Shown: positions 13,579 through 23,192 of the stretch, piece after piece
How positions within the stretch are numbered: the stretch's first letter is position 1
How the letters are laid out: every line of letters starts with the position of its first letter
Program-made: the position numbers and the translations under genes
Source of the DNA: Pseudooceanicola marinus
GTDB lineage: Bacteria; Pseudomonadota; Alphaproteobacteria; Rhodobacterales; Rhodobacteraceae
Direction: 5' to 3'
Assembly: GCF_002786295.1 (NCBI RefSeq)
Contig: NZ_PGTC01000016.1
Span: 2,501-66,500, forward strand
DNA: 64,000 nt
Notes under the pieces: model-generated
What the model saw: the letters and a program-made list of their open reading frames with translations, nothing else
What the model was told of the DNA's origin: nothing
Database searches by the model: none

Positions 13579-15201
13579 TCAGTTGCCGGCCAGGGCCAGG
13601 CGGGCGGCGCGGCGGTCGGCCTGCACGTCCGGGTCACTGTCCAGGCCGGCGGCCAGCAGGCGTTGCGTGTAGGGGGCGCAGGGCTGCTCGAAGATCTGCC
13701 GCACGGAGCCCTGTTCGACGATTTCGCCGCGCTGCATGACCAGCACCCGGTCCGCGAAGTCGCGCACCACTGGCAGGTCATGGGCGATGAACAGAAACGC
13801 GATGCCCAACTCGTCCCGCAGCTTGCCCAGCAGGTCGATCACCTGCGCCTGGATCGACACGTCCAGCGCCGAAACAGCCTCGTCGCAGATGATCAGATCA
13901 GGCTCCAGCGCCAGGGCGCGGGCGATGGCGATCCGTTGACGCTGCCCGCCCGAGAACTGGTGTGGATAGCGTTTCGCGTGCTCCGGGCTCAGGCCCACCT
14001 GGTCCAGCAACTCCGCCACCCGTTCGGGCCAGCGCGCCTTGGGCAGGATGTCGGGATGGATCACCCAGGCCTCGGAAATGATCTGGAAGACCGACATATG
14101 CGGGTTCAGCGATTGCGTCGGATCCTGGAAGACCATCTGCAACTGCCGGCGCAGCTTGCCCATCTGGCGGGGCGACTTGGTCAGCAGGTCCTCGCCCTTC
14201 CAGCGGGCCGTGCCGCTGCTAGCCTCCTCCAGCCGCAGCACGAGCCGCGCGATCGTCGACTTGCCCGAGCCGCTTTCGCCCACCACCGCAAGGGTCTCGC
14301 CCGCGTGCATGTCGAAGCTGACGCCCTTCAGGGCCTCGAAGCCGCCGTAGTCTTTCTTCAGGTCCCGGACCTCCAGGATCGCCTCCGGGCCGTCCTCCGG
14401 TTCGCGCATGGCGCCCTTGCCCGGCGCGGCGGCCAAGAGCTTGCGCGTATAGGGATGGGTGGCGTTGTGATAAAGCTCGCGTGGGGTGCCGGTTTCCACC
14501 ACCAGACCGCCTTCCATCACCACGGCGCGGTCGGCGGCCTCGGCCACGACGCCCAGGTCGTGGGTGATCAGCAGAAGGCCCATGCCGGTCTCTTCCTGCA
14601 GCTCCTCCAGCAGCGACAGCACCTCGGCCTGAACGGTGACGTCCAGCGCGGTGGTCGGTTCATCCGCGATCAGGATGTCGGGTTTCAGGGCCAGGGCCAT
14701 GGCGATCATCAGGCGCTGGCGTTGCCCGCCGGAGAACTGGTGCGGGTACTTGCCCATCGAGGCGCGCGCGTCGGGGATGCCCACCCGTTCCATCAGCGCC
14801 AGCGCGCGGTCATAGGCCTCGGCCTTGCCGCGCCCATGGGCCATGGCGGTTTCAGCGATCTGCCAGCCCACCGGATAGACCGGGTTCAGGTGGCCCAGAG
14901 GATCCTGAAAGATCATCGAGATCCGCTTGCCGTTCAGCCGCCGCCGCTCCTCATCGCTGGCCTTCAGCAGGTCGCGCCCCTCGAACAGGATCTCGCCGCT
15001 GGTAATCTCACCGGGGGGCATGTCGATCAGGTTCATGATGGCGGAGGCCGAGACGGACTTGCCGCTGCCGCTTTCGCCCAGGATCGCCAGGGTCTCGCCC
15101 CGGTCGAGGTGCCAGGAAATGCCGTTGACCGCGCGCACGATGCCCTGTGCCGTGTGGAACTGGACCGAAAGGTCGCGGACCTCCAGAAGGTGATCAGTCA
15201 T
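13579..15201 (-). CDS. Dipeptide/oligopeptide-type ABC transporter, fused double ATPase
   Basis: 540 residues made of two complete ABC ATPases (DppD-like plus DppF-like) in one chain, as in GsiA. The first half has Walker A GESGSGKS at 42-49, signature FSGGQRQRL and Walker B LIADEP; the second half repeats these (GESGSGKST near 310, [15 protein letters not shown]). Each half ends with the oligopeptide-type C-terminal extension ([20 protein letters not shown]). Its start overlaps the permease stop by 8 bases, indicating translational coupling. It powers the importer encoded by the three upstream genes. Confidence 0.95.
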   Translation of the reverse strand: MTDHLLEVRDLSVQFHTAQGIVRAVNGISWHLDRGETLAILGESGSGKSVSASAIMNLIDMPPGEITSGEILFEGRDLLKASDEERRRLNGKRISMIFQDPLGHLNPVYPVGWQIAETAMAHGRGKAEAYDRALALMERVGIPDARASMGKYPHQFSGGQRQRLMIAMALALKPDILIADEPTTALDVTVQAEVLSLLEELQEETGMGLLLITHDLGVVAEAADRAVVMEGGLVVETGTPRELYHNATHPYTRKLLAAAPGKGAMREPEDGPEAILEVRDLKKDYGGFEALKGVSFDMHAGETLAVVGESGSGKSTIARLVLRLEEASSGTARWKGEDLLTKSPRQMGKLRRQLQMVFQDPTQSLNPHMSVFQIISEAWVIHPDILPKARWPERVAELLDQVGLSPEHAKRYPHQFSGGQRQRIAIARALALEPDLIICDEAVSALDVSIQAQVIDLLGKLRDELGIAFLFIAHDLPVVRDFADRVLVMQRGEIVEQGSVRQIFEQPCAPYTQRLLAAGLDSDPDVQADRRAARLALAGN

Positions 15202-16168
15202 TCTTCTTCCCTCCGATCTCCAGTCGCCAGCGCTGCGTGGGGTTCAGGGCGACGCGCATCCAGCTGGACAGCAGGTTCAGCGACATGGTGGTCAGGATGA
15301 TCGCCAGGCCGGGCCAGAAGGCCAGCCACCAGGCGTTGGTCAGGTAGGCGCGGCCCTGGCTGACCATCAGGCCCCAGGTGATCTCGGGCGCCTGGATGCC
15401 GATGCCGAGGAAGGACAGCGCGCTTTCGGCCAGCATGACGAAGGCGAAATCCAGCGTGGCGATGGTCAGCAACGTGGGCAGGATCACCGGCAGGATGTGG
15501 CGGAAGATGATCCGCCGGCGCGAGGCGCCCATGACGGTGGCGGCCTGCACGAACATCCGCTTGCGCACCTCCAGCACCTCGGCGCGGGTGGTGCGCAGGT
15601 AGATCGGGATACGGGTGATCGCCAGCACCAGCACCAGGTTCCCGATGGAGGGTGCCAGCATGTAGAGCACGATGACCGCCAGCAGCAGCGAGGGGAAGGA
15701 CATGATGACATCGGCCAGACGCATGATCACCTCGCCGGTCCAGCGCCCGGCATAGCCCGCGATCAGCCCCAGGGTGGAGCCGATCAGCATGGACCCGGCC
15801 ACGGCGCCGGCCGCGATCAGCATGGTGTTGCGCGCCGCCATCACGATCCGCGCCAGCAGCGGCCGGCCCAGGGCGTCGCCGCCAAGGATGTAGGCAAAGC
15901 CGCGCTCCAGCTCGAACGGGGGGGCGTTGCGGGCGCGCAGGTTGGTGTCCGAGGCCATCTCGGCCAGGAACAACGGCCCCAGAATCGCGCAGAGGATGAC
16001 GATCACCAGGAAGAGGGCGGACAGAAGCGCCAGCTTGTCAGCCACCAGCATCCGCAGGATGCGGCGCAGGCCGGAGGGACCGCCGGTAACGGGGGCGGCC
16101 ACGGCGGCCTCGGGCGTCACGGCCTGCTGGTCGGTGGGGCCGGTGGAATGGGTCGTGGAATTGCTCAT
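15194..16168 (-). CDS. ABC transporter permease, DppC/OppC family
   Basis: 324 residues: an N-terminal cytoplasmic tail, a first membrane helix near 45-65, the N-terminal OppC segment and a C-terminal permease domain with five more helices. The EAA-type loop is present (EVLEVRKRMFVQAATVMGAS). It starts 9 bases downstream of the DppB-like gene and overlaps the ATPase start, so it is the second permease of the importer. Confidence 0.95.
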   Translation of the reverse strand: MSNSTTHSTGPTDQQAVTPEAAVAAPVTGGPSGLRRILRMLVADKLALLSALFLVIVILCAILGPLFLAEMASDTNLRARNAPPFELERGFAYILGGDALGRPLLARIVMAARNTMLIAAGAVAGSMLIGSTLGLIAGYAGRWTGEVIMRLADVIMSFPSLLLAVIVLYMLAPSIGNLVLVLAITRIPIYLRTTRAEVLEVRKRMFVQAATVMGASRRRIIFRHILPVILPTLLTIATLDFAFVMLAESALSFLGIGIQAPEITWGLMVSQGRAYLTNAWWLAFWPGLAIILTTMSLNLLSSWMRVALNPTQRWRLEIGGKKND

Positions 16169-16177
16169 GTCCGCGCC

Positions 16178-17092
16178 TCAGGTCCGGATCCGCGGATCGA
16201 GCAGCGCATAGGCGATGTCGATCAGGATGTTCATGATGAAGATGGCCACGGCGGTGACCATGATGGCCGCCAGAATGACGTTGAAATCGCGCTGCAGGAT
16301 CGAATCGATCATCAGCTTGCCGACGCCCGGAAAGCCGAAGATCGTCTCCACCACCACGGCGCCGTTCAGCAGCGCCGCCGCCTGGTCGCCGATCACGGTG
16401 ATGACGGGCAGCATGGCGTTGCGCAGGGTGTGGACGAAGATCACGGGGCGGTTCTTCACCCCCTTGGCGCGGGCGGTTTTCACGTAGGGAGAGCCGAGCG
16501 CGGTAATCATCGAGCCGCGCACCACCTGCAGGATCAGGCCGAAGGGGCGCACGAAGAGGACAGAGATCGGCAGGATCCAGTGCCAGATCGTGCCGGTGCC
16601 CGAGGTCGGCAACCAGCCGAAGCTGACCGAGAAGACCACGATGCCGATGATCGCGATCCAGAAATCCGGGGCCGAGGCGCCGATGAGCGACAGGACGGAG
16701 GCGAAACGGTCGAAGGGGCGACCGACGTGGAAGGCCGCGACGGAGCCGACGATGATCGCGGCCACCGTCACCAGGGTCATGGTGATCAGCGCCAGCCACA
16801 GGGTCCAGACGAAGGCCTCCAGCACCACGTCGATGGCGGGGCGCGCCTTGCGCAGGCTCTCGCCAAAGTCGAGCTGTACCAGGTCCCCCAGGTAGCGACC
16901 GAATTGCACGATGACGGGATCGTTCAGCCCGTGGATCTCGCGGAAGTTCTCGCGCATCGCCTCAGAGGCGTCGACCGGCAGGTATAGCGCCGCCGGGTCG
17001 CCGGTCAGGCGGGAGAGGAAGAACACCAGCACGATCAGTGCCAGCAGCGAGACAAGGCTCGAAATGGCCCGTTTTCCCAGCATCCCGTTCAT
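16178..17092 (-). CDS. ABC transporter permease, DppB/OppB family
   Basis: 304 residues with six predicted membrane helices and the OppB signature region near the N-terminus (SRLTGDPAALYLP...). The permease loop with TARAKGVKNR is the expected EAA motif contacting the ATPase. It lies about 100 bases downstream of the binding-protein gene. The ATG at 17092 is used; an in-frame ATG nine bases further in is also possible. Confidence 0.95.
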   Translation of the reverse strand: MNGMLGKRAISSLVSLLALIVLVFFLSRLTGDPAALYLPVDASEAMRENFREIHGLNDPVIVQFGRYLGDLVQLDFGESLRKARPAIDVVLEAFVWTLWLALITMTLVTVAAIIVGSVAAFHVGRPFDRFASVLSLIGASAPDFWIAIIGIVVFSVSFGWLPTSGTGTIWHWILPISVLFVRPFGLILQVVRGSMITALGSPYVKTARAKGVKNRPVIFVHTLRNAMLPVITVIGDQAAALLNGAVVVETIFGFPGVGKLMIDSILQRDFNVILAAIMVTAVAIFIMNILIDIAYALLDPRIRT

Positions 17093-17196
17093 GGGCTTCT
17101 CCGTCTCAGGGGTCTTTGATTTCAGGGTCTTGGGTCGTCAGGTTAGCTGCGGACGCGCGGGTCACGAGGACCCGCGCGCCGCTTGTCCTGTCCGGC

Positions 17197-18693
17197 TCAG
17201 TTCAGGCCGATTTCCGCCAGCTGCAGCTGGCTATTGGTGGCGATGGTGGGCGTGAAGTCCACGCTGTCACCGACGCGGGCATGGCCGACCATGTGGAACA
17301 GCAGCACATCCGCGATCACCTCGTCGTGCAGGTAGCCGAAGAGCTCGGACCACAGCGCCTCGCGCTCTTCGCCGGTGGCGGCGGTGGCCTTCTCGATCAG
17401 CTCGTCTGCATGGGCGTCGGAGATGCCCGACTGGCGACCGTCGGAGTGGTACTTGAAGTACATGGAGAAGACCGGGTCACCGCGCGAGTTGTCGTGCTGT
17501 GCGCCCACCAGGACCGGCTGGGTGTCGACGTAGGGTTTCGAGTAGTACTGTTCGTGCTCGGCCACTTCGACCATCTGCAGGCGGATGTTGAACCCGACGT
17601 CCGACAGCATGGACTGGATCGCCTCGAAGGTCTCGGTGGCGCCGGGGAAGTTGCCGGTGCGGCCCACCAGGAGGATTTCCGTGTCGACCGGCACGCCGTC
17701 GGCCTTGGCTTCCTCCAGCAGCGCGGCGGCGCGCTCGGGGTCGTAGGGGCGGGCCTTGGTGTCGGGGTTCCAGCCCAGGGTGGTCGGCACGTTCAGCGCC
17801 GTGGCCAGTTCGGTGCCCTCGGCCAGGATGGTGCCGACGAAGGCCTCGCGGTCGATGGCGATGTTCAGCGCCTCGCGCACCCGGACATCATCCAGCGGCG
17901 CCATGGATTGGTCGATCCGCAGGTAGGTGGTTTCCGAGTTGGGGTAGGACATGTCCATCTCGGTGGTAGCGTCGATGGCCGAGATCGAGGGCGCAATGTC
18001 GGCCTCGCCCGTGGCGATCATCGCCGCGCGCACAGACGGATCGGCGCGGAAGACGTAGTTGGCGGATGCCACCTCGGGGGCCTCGCCCCAGTAGTCGTCG
18101 CGGCGTTCCAGGGTGATGCTCTGCCCCGGCGCCCAGTCGGACAGGACATAGGGGCCGGTGCCCACGGGTTCGCGGGTGAACTCGATCGGGGTCTCGGACG
18201 GCACGATGGTCAGCAGCGTCATCAGCAGCGGCAGGATCGGCTGCGCGGGATCGGTGGTGAAGTCGATGGTGTGCTCGTCGACCACCTCCGGCGTGATCTC
18301 GATGCCTTCGTAGTAGCGCGAGATCTCGCAGGTGATCTGGTCGCTCTGGGCGCGTTCGAAGGAATGCTTCACGTCCTCGGCGTCGAAGGCGCTGCCGTCG
18401 GAGAAGGTCACGCCCTCGCGCAGGTGGAAGCGCCAGGTGTCGTCACCCACCATCTCCCAGCTTTCGGCCAGGCGGGGTTTCAGGCCCTCGTCACCGCGCA
18501 CGTCCAGCTCGGTCAGGGTTTCGCTGATGTTGCCCAGCACGATGCGCCCGATGTTGGAGCGGGTCGCCATGCAGGGTTCGACCAGGTCCGGTTCCTCGCC
18601 CAGAACGATGGTCACGCCCGCGTCCTGTGCAAAGGCAGGGCTGAGCGCGGTGGTCGCCAGCATGGCCCCTGCCATGAAAATGGTTCTCTTCAT
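17197..18693 (-). CDS. Periplasmic solute-binding protein, SBP family 5
   Basis: 498 residues with a clear signal peptide (MKRTIFMAGAMLATTALSPAFA, cleavage about residue 22) and the family 5 core (the IGRIVLGNISETL region, LAESWE, FHLREGVTFSDG). Family 5 proteins bind peptides, nickel, opines or sugars, so the ligand cannot be read from sequence. The ATG at 18693 has GGGAGGAAG upstream and opens the signal peptide; an upstream in-frame start at 18834 would add 47 unrelated residues. It is the first gene of the importer operon, divergent from the sialidase-like gene, and probably feeds the acid-sugar pathway encoded alongside. Confidence 0.94.
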   Translation of the reverse strand: MKRTIFMAGAMLATTALSPAFAQDAGVTIVLGEEPDLVEPCMATRSNIGRIVLGNISETLTELDVRGDEGLKPRLAESWEMVGDDTWRFHLREGVTFSDGSAFDAEDVKHSFERAQSDQITCEISRYYEGIEITPEVVDEHTIDFTTDPAQPILPLLMTLLTIVPSETPIEFTREPVGTGPYVLSDWAPGQSITLERRDDYWGEAPEVASANYVFRADPSVRAAMIATGEADIAPSISAIDATTEMDMSYPNSETTYLRIDQSMAPLDDVRVREALNIAIDREAFVGTILAEGTELATALNVPTTLGWNPDTKARPYDPERAAALLEEAKADGVPVDTEILLVGRTGNFPGATETFEAIQSMLSDVGFNIRLQMVEVAEHEQYYSKPYVDTQPVLVGAQHDNSRGDPVFSMYFKYHSDGRQSGISDAHADELIEKATAATGEEREALWSELFGYLHDEVIADVLLFHMVGHARVGDSVDFTPTIATNSQLQLAEIGLN

Positions 18694-19008
18694 TTCTTCC
18701 TCCCTGAGGCCGGTGGCCTCTCCTGCGGGGCGCGTCCCGGCCCCTTGATGCGTGCCGTCGGGCGAACCGCGGCAAGACCGCCTCCCGCGGCCTCTGCGAC
18801 TCTGGATATTGGTAAAGTTGGAAAGCCTTGTCAAACCTCAATGCGTGTCAGGCTCCAAAATCACTATAAGCTACTATTTATATGAGTTTAATTCGTTGCC
18901 TTGTTACCGGTGTTTGGGCCCGTTGTTGTCAAAATCATTTCACAACTTGACAACTTGTGTGCCGATCTGCTCACTTGTCACCTGACGAATTGAGGGAGGA
19001 GGTCTGGC
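18694..19008. promoter_or_regulatory. Divergent regulatory region with repeated TTGTCAA words
   Basis: This 315-base region separates the importer operon (minus) from the sialidase-like operon (plus). A strongly AT-rich core lies at 18850-18900. The word TTGTCAA occurs near 18826 and at 18926-18932, its complement TTGACAA at 18947-18953, and a truncated TTGTCA near 18975. The middle two face each other with centres 21 bp apart, two helical turns. They are candidate operators, perhaps for the GntR/FCD regulator at 21390-22133. TTGACA at 18947 could also serve as a -35 for the plus-strand operon, and TATAGT (minus strand, about 18864-18869) as a -10 for the importer. Confidence 0.5.
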
Positions 19009-20196
19009 ATGACGCCGGAGGAGATCGCCAGCAGGATGGACGGCGCGCTGGGCGCGCGGCCCGATGGGCAATGGGCTATCCTGCCCGCCGAGACAGTGCA
19101 GAATCACGCGGCCTTCCTGGCCCGACTGCCCGACGGATCCCTGGCCTGCGCCTGGTTCGGCGGCACGCTGGAAGGCAAGTCCGACATTTCCGCCTATGCC
19201 TGCCTGCTGGAGGAGGGGGCGGACCGCTGGGGGCCCGCTGCACGGCTGACCGAGGATCCGGACAGGTCGGAGCAGAACCCGGTGATCTTCGCCGCGCCCG
19301 ACGGGGGCCTTTGGCTGTTCAACACGGCGCAGCCGGCGGGCAATCAGGATGAATCGCGGGTCTACCTGCGCCCGCTGCGGCGCGAGGGCGATCGGCTGGC
19401 ATCCGGCGCGGCGCGCGATACCGGTCTGCCGCCCGGGACCTTCATCCGCGCGCGCCCCTTTGTGCGCGACGATGGCGCCTGGGTGCTGCCGCTCTTCCGC
19501 TGCAACCCGCGCCCGGGCATCCGCTGGACCGGGGCCTTCGATACCGCTGCCATCGGCATCAGCCGGGAGGGCGGCCAGACTTGGCAGGTTGAGGAGGTGC
19601 CCGACTCGCCCGGTGCCGTGCACATGACGCCCGTCTCCCTCGGCGGGGACGAAATGGCGGCCTTCTACCGTCGTCGCCAGTCCGATTTCGTGCACCGCTC
19701 CGAAAGCCATGACGGCGGGCGCAGCTGGTCCGCGCCGGCGCCGACAGACGTGCCCAACAATAACAGTTCCATCGGCGTGGCGGCCTTGCCGGATGGTGTC
19801 CTGGCCATGGTCTGCAACCCGACCTCCGCCGCGCAGTCCGGCGCACGCCGCGCCTCCCTATATGATGAGCTGGAGGAGCAGGATGATCGCCCCGAGGCGG
19901 TCGAGGGCTGTGAGCCGATCTGGGGCGTCGAGCGCGCGCCGCTGGCCCTGTGCCTGTCCGCTGACGGCGGGCGGACCTTCCCGGTTCGCTATGTCGTGGA
20001 GGACAGCGAGGGCACCTGCCTCAGCAACAACTCCCTGGACGGAAAGAACAAGGAGCTGTCCTACCCGGTGATCCTGCCCCGCGCCGATGGCGGGCTCGAC
20101 ATCGCCTATACCCTTTATCGCCGGGCGATCCGGCACGTGCGCCTGGCGCCCGAAACGGTTGCCGATCTTGTCCAACAGCTTGCCGGAAAGGAGTGA
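19009..20196 (+). CDS. Cytoplasmic sialidase-fold (BNR/Asp-box) protein
   Basis: 395 residues forming a predicted six-bladed propeller. Three Asp-box motifs are visible: SREGGQTW, SHDGGRSW and SADGGRTF. It resembles the predicted neuraminidase family (COG4692). There is no signal peptide, so it should act in the cytoplasm on an imported compound, not on extracellular sialosides. The ATG has GGGAGGAGG just upstream. The alcohol dehydrogenase gene starts 3 bases after its stop. Substrate unknown; true sialidase activity is doubtful given the context of acid-sugar enzymes. Confidence 0.85.
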   Translation: MTPEEIASRMDGALGARPDGQWAILPAETVQNHAAFLARLPDGSLACAWFGGTLEGKSDISAYACLLEEGADRWGPAARLTEDPDRSEQNPVIFAAPDGGLWLFNTAQPAGNQDESRVYLRPLRREGDRLASGAARDTGLPPGTFIRARPFVRDDGAWVLPLFRCNPRPGIRWTGAFDTAAIGISREGGQTWQVEEVPDSPGAVHMTPVSLGGDEMAAFYRRRQSDFVHRSESHDGGRSWSAPAPTDVPNNNSSIGVAALPDGVLAMVCNPTSAAQSGARRASLYDELEEQDDRPEAVEGCEPIWGVERAPLALCLSADGGRTFPVRYVVEDSEGTCLSNNSLDGKNKELSYPVILPRADGGLDIAYTLYRRAIRHVRLAPETVADLVQQLAGKE

Positions 20197-20199
20197 GCC

Positions 20200-21321
20200 A
20201 TGTCTTCCATGGATCGCCTGATCACCATTCATCAGCCCCGCCGGCTTGAAATCGGCGTGGGGGCTGCGGCCAAGGTGGGCGAGGCCGTCCGGGCCGTCCG
20301 CCCGCTGGTCATCGCCAGCGGCCCGACCGCGCAATATGTCGACCGGCTGGGCCTGTCGGGTGAGGTGCTGGTCATCGACGACGTACCGCCCGAGCCTGAT
20401 CTGCCCGCCCTCGAGGCGGTGCTGGAGCGCGCCCGCGCCTTCGGCCCCGACCTTATGGTGGGGCTGGGCGGCGGGTCTGTCCTCGACATCGCGAAGCTGG
20501 TCGCAGTGCTGTGGGATGGCGACCAGACCCTGCGCGACGTGGTGGGGCCGAACAAGGTGGCGGGCCGTCGCGTGCCGCTGATCCAGGTGGCCACCACCGC
20601 CGGCACCGGGTCCGAGGCGGGCATCCGTGCGCTGGTGACGGATCCCGAGACCAAGTCGAAGCTGGCCGTGGAAAGCCCGCACATGATCGCCGACCTCGCG
20701 GTGCTGGACCCCGAACTGACCTATTCCGTGCCGCCTGCGGTCACTGCCGCCACTGGCGTCGACGCCATGGCGCATTGCGTGGAGGCCTTCACCAACATCA
20801 AGTCCCACGACCTGATCGACGGCTACGCGCGCATGGGGATCAACCTGGTGGGCAAGTACCTGAAGCGCGCGGTCGAGGATGGTCGCGACAGCGAGGCGCG
20901 GGCGGGGATGATGCTGGCTTCCTACTACGGTGGTATCTGCCTCGGCCCGGTGAATACTGCCGCCGGACATGCGCTGTCCTACCCGCTGGGCACCCGGCTG
21001 TCGCTGCCGCACGGGTTGGCCAACGCGATCATCTTCCCGCATGTGCTGGCCTTCAACCAGCCGGTGGCGCCCGAGAAGACGCAGGAGGTGGCCAGGGCTC
21101 TCGGTCTGGGTCAGGCCGGATCGGTTGAGACGCTGAAGGAGGCCGCCGTCGGTTTCTGCCGTGATCTGGGCATCGAGATGCGCCTGTCGCAGCATGGCGC
21201 GGCCGAAGGCGACCTGGGGCTTTTCGCGGAAGAGGCCCATGCCATCCGCCGCCTGATGGACAACAACCCCCGCGACATGAGCGTGGCGGACGTTCACGGG
21301 ATCTACCGCGACGCTTTCTGA
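20200..21321 (+). CDS. Iron-containing alcohol dehydrogenase (group III)
   Basis: 373 residues with the Fe-ADH fold: the nucleotide-binding segment MVGLGGGSVLDIAK, the TTAGTGSEA motif, and the metal ligands in GVDAMAHCVEAF (Asp, His), AGHALSYPLG (His) and LPHGLANA (His). It should interconvert an alcohol (or hydroxy acid) and a carbonyl compound using NAD(P). It is co-transcribed with the sialidase-fold gene and likely supplies an oxidation or reduction step in the same pathway. Maleylacetate reductase and butanol dehydrogenase are relatives, so no specific substrate is claimed. Confidence 0.92.
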   Translation: MSSMDRLITIHQPRRLEIGVGAAAKVGEAVRAVRPLVIASGPTAQYVDRLGLSGEVLVIDDVPPEPDLPALEAVLERARAFGPDLMVGLGGGSVLDIAKLVAVLWDGDQTLRDVVGPNKVAGRRVPLIQVATTAGTGSEAGIRALVTDPETKSKLAVESPHMIADLAVLDPELTYSVPPAVTAATGVDAMAHCVEAFTNIKSHDLIDGYARMGINLVGKYLKRAVEDGRDSEARAGMMLASYYGGICLGPVNTAAGHALSYPLGTRLSLPHGLANAIIFPHVLAFNQPVAPEKTQEVARALGLGQAGSVETLKEAAVGFCRDLGIEMRLSQHGAAEGDLGLFAEEAHAIRRLMDNNPRDMSVADVHGIYRDAF

Positions 21322-21349
21322 CAGGGTGACGGAGCGCGCGTCGCGGCAG

Positions 21350-21373
21350 GCGGCGTCCCGAAAGGGGCGCCGC
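21350..21373. terminator. Hairpin between convergent ADH and GntR genes
   Basis: GCGGCGTCCC and GGGGCGCCGC form a 10-bp stem (one G-T pair) with a GAAA tetraloop, centred between two convergent stop codons. It probably serves both strands. Confidence 0.7.
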
Positions 21374-21389
21374 ATTTGCGTTCAGGTCG

Positions 21390-22133
21390 TCACATGGAGA
21401 GGTCGAGCATCCCGCCGCCGAACAGCCGTTCGCGCGAATGGGTGACATGGGCGCGCATGACGGCGCGGGCGGTCTCCGCCTCGCCGTCGCGGATCGCCTC
21501 GAAGATCGCGCGGTGTTCGCCCAGCACGTGTTCCAGCGCCGCCGCCCCGTCGGACATCAGGGCATCGCCGTGCATCTTCATGCCGACGTAGATGTGGTCG
21601 CGCAGGGCCTTCAGGGTTTCGGCGTAATACTGGTTGTTGGTGGCGCGGGCGATCGCCAGGTGAAAGGCGAAATCCGCGTCTTCGCGGTGCAGGCGCGATC
21701 CCGTGGCGTCCGACAGCAGATCCAGCGCCTCCAGCATCTCGTCCAGCACGGCCTGGTTGCGACGCTGCGCGGCTAGGCCCGCGGCGTCGACTTCCACCGT
21801 CAGGCGGAACTCGTAGCAGCGCTGGATGTCGGCGATGGTTTCCACGGGCGTGTAGCCAAGGGCGGCCTCGCGTTTCACCCGGACGAAGTTGCCGGCCCCC
21901 TGGCGCGACACGATCAGCCCCTCGCCGCGCAGCTGTTCCAGGGCCGCGCGCAGAACCGGGCGCGACACGCCGTATTGCACCGACAGGTCCTTTTCCGCCG
22001 GCAGCTTTTCGTTGGCGCCGTAGTCCCCGCGCGAGATCCGCTGTTTCAGCGAGGTGTAGACTTTCTCCGACAGGGAGGTGCGCCCGCCGCGGGCCGGGCC
22101 GCCATCCTGCGGGGAATTGTTGTGCTGGTCCAT
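21390..22133 (-). CDS. GntR family transcriptional regulator, FCD (FadR) subfamily
   Basis: 247 residues: an N-terminal winged helix (SLSEKVYTSLKQRISRGDYG, then the recognition region VQYGVSRPVLRAALEQLRGEGLI) and a C-terminal all-helical FCD ligand domain with metal-binding His residues (for example HLAIARATNNQYY and HVTHSRERLF). FCD regulators usually respond to an organic acid and repress catabolic operons. The gene is 21 bases downstream of the acid-sugar kinase gene on the same strand, so regulator and kinase are co-expressed. Likely targets are the three promoters of this island (inference). Confidence 0.93.
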   Translation of the reverse strand: MDQHNNSPQDGGPARGGRTSLSEKVYTSLKQRISRGDYGANEKLPAEKDLSVQYGVSRPVLRAALEQLRGEGLIVSRQGAGNFVRVKREAALGYTPVETIADIQRCYEFRLTVEVDAAGLAAQRRNQAVLDEMLEALDLLSDATGSRLHREDADFAFHLAIARATNNQYYAETLKALRDHIYVGMKMHGDALMSDGAAALEHVLGEHRAIFEAIRDGEAETARAVMRAHVTHSRERLFGGGMLDLSM

Positions 22134-22154
22134 CGTCCTGTTCCTTCCTGCCTG

Positions 22155-23192
22155 TCAGCGCGTTCCGGCGGTGGTCACGATCTCGGCCAGAAGGCCCGGC
22201 GCGCCGAAGCCGCCTGATTTCGTGACGATATCCACCGGCCCCCACGCGGTGTCGATGCGGCACAGGGGCAGGCCGGGCCGCAGCTCGGCGATGATTTGTA
22301 AACTGGTTACCGACAGCCGGTCCAGTGCTGCCTGCGCGCTTTCGCCGCCGCAGATCACCAGGGCGGCGGGTCGCGCGGCCCGGGCCGTGCGTGCGATTGT
22401 CTCGGCAAAGCGGCGGGCGGCCTCGGCCCCGGGCAGGGCGCCGCCGCCGTCGGTGATCGTCAGGGCCAGCGGTTGGCCGGGTGTTGGTACGGCGTCGGAG
22501 GTTGTGCCATCGGGGGCCTCAATGCGGGTCAGGTTCTCAGGCAGGGCAGCGATCTGCGTCAGGGTCACCGGGTCGCGGGACCCGTTTGCGATCATCACCG
22601 GCGCGGCCAGCCCTGTGTCGGGCGGCGCCGTCACGCCCAGCTGCCGCGCCAGGGCAAAGGACAGCCCGCGCGCCCCGATCCAGAGGGGGCTGTCCGGGGC
22701 GTCCGTGATGAGCCTGTCCAGCTCGGCATCGCTGCCGATCTCGGGCACTTCGACCGGATCGTCGAAGCGGCTGGCGACGGGAATCGGATCCGCCACGCCG
22801 GCGCCGACCAATGCGCCGCCTTCGACGCGGCGGTCCATCTCCGGAATGGCGGGGCAGGCGACCTGCCGGGCGCGCCCGGCCCAGCGGGCCAGCGCGGCGG
22901 TTTCGGCGGCCGGGTTGCCCTTCAGTCGGCTGTCCACCTTCTTCATCACCACGTCGAAGTCGTCGGGCGAGAGTGCCTCCAGAGCGTGGGTCACGCGCGC
23001 GGCGGCGGCCTTGGCGCTGATCTCCCGGCTGGAGGTATTGACGGCCAGCACGTCGGGCCGGGTCGCCCAGGTCTCCGCCACGTCCTCGGGGCTGCGGGCG
23101 ACCATGACCCGACGTCCGGGCGCGGCAAAGCCGACAGCGGAATCAAGCGCCCCTGTCAGGTCGTCCGCGATGATCAGTACCTTGGCGCGCAT
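22155..23192 (-). CDS. Four-carbon acid sugar kinase family protein (DUF1537)
   Basis: 345 residues from the ATG at 23192. The N-terminal substrate domain opens with VLIIADDLTGALDSAVGFA, the hallmark of DUF1537 kinases, and the C-terminal nucleotide-binding domain has VICGGESAQAAL. Characterised members phosphorylate C4 sugar acids (D-threonate, D-erythronate, L-threonate) at O4. A partner PdxA2 then oxidises and decarboxylates the product to DHAP, and a PdxA homologue is encoded divergently next door. Start choice: GGAGGG sits about 10 bases upstream of 23192; the earlier in-frame start (23231) lacks a comparable site. Enzyme length is slightly short for the family. Confidence 0.9.
   Translation of the reverse strand: MRAKVLIIADDLTGALDSAVGFAAPGRRVMVARSPEDVAETWATRPDVLAVNTSSREISAKAAAARVTHALEALSPDDFDVVMKKVDSRLKGNPAAETAALARWAGRARQVACPAIPEMDRRVEGGALVGAGVADPIPVASRFDDPVEVPEIGSDAELDRLITDAPDSPLWIGARGLSFALARQLGVTAPPDTGLAAPVMIANGSRDPVTLTQIAALPENLTRIEAPDGTTSDAVPTPGQPLALTITDGGGALPGAEAARRFAETIARTARAARPAALVICGGESAQAALDRLSVTSLQIIAELRPGLPLCRIDTAWGPVDIVTKSGGFGAPGLLAEIVTTAGTR

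Noticed and set aside
12433-15300. A 955-codon open frame on the plus strand across DUF475 and the ABC ATPase
   Set aside because: Low-complexity Gln/His/Asp/Gly composition; the minus-strand genes explain the region fully.
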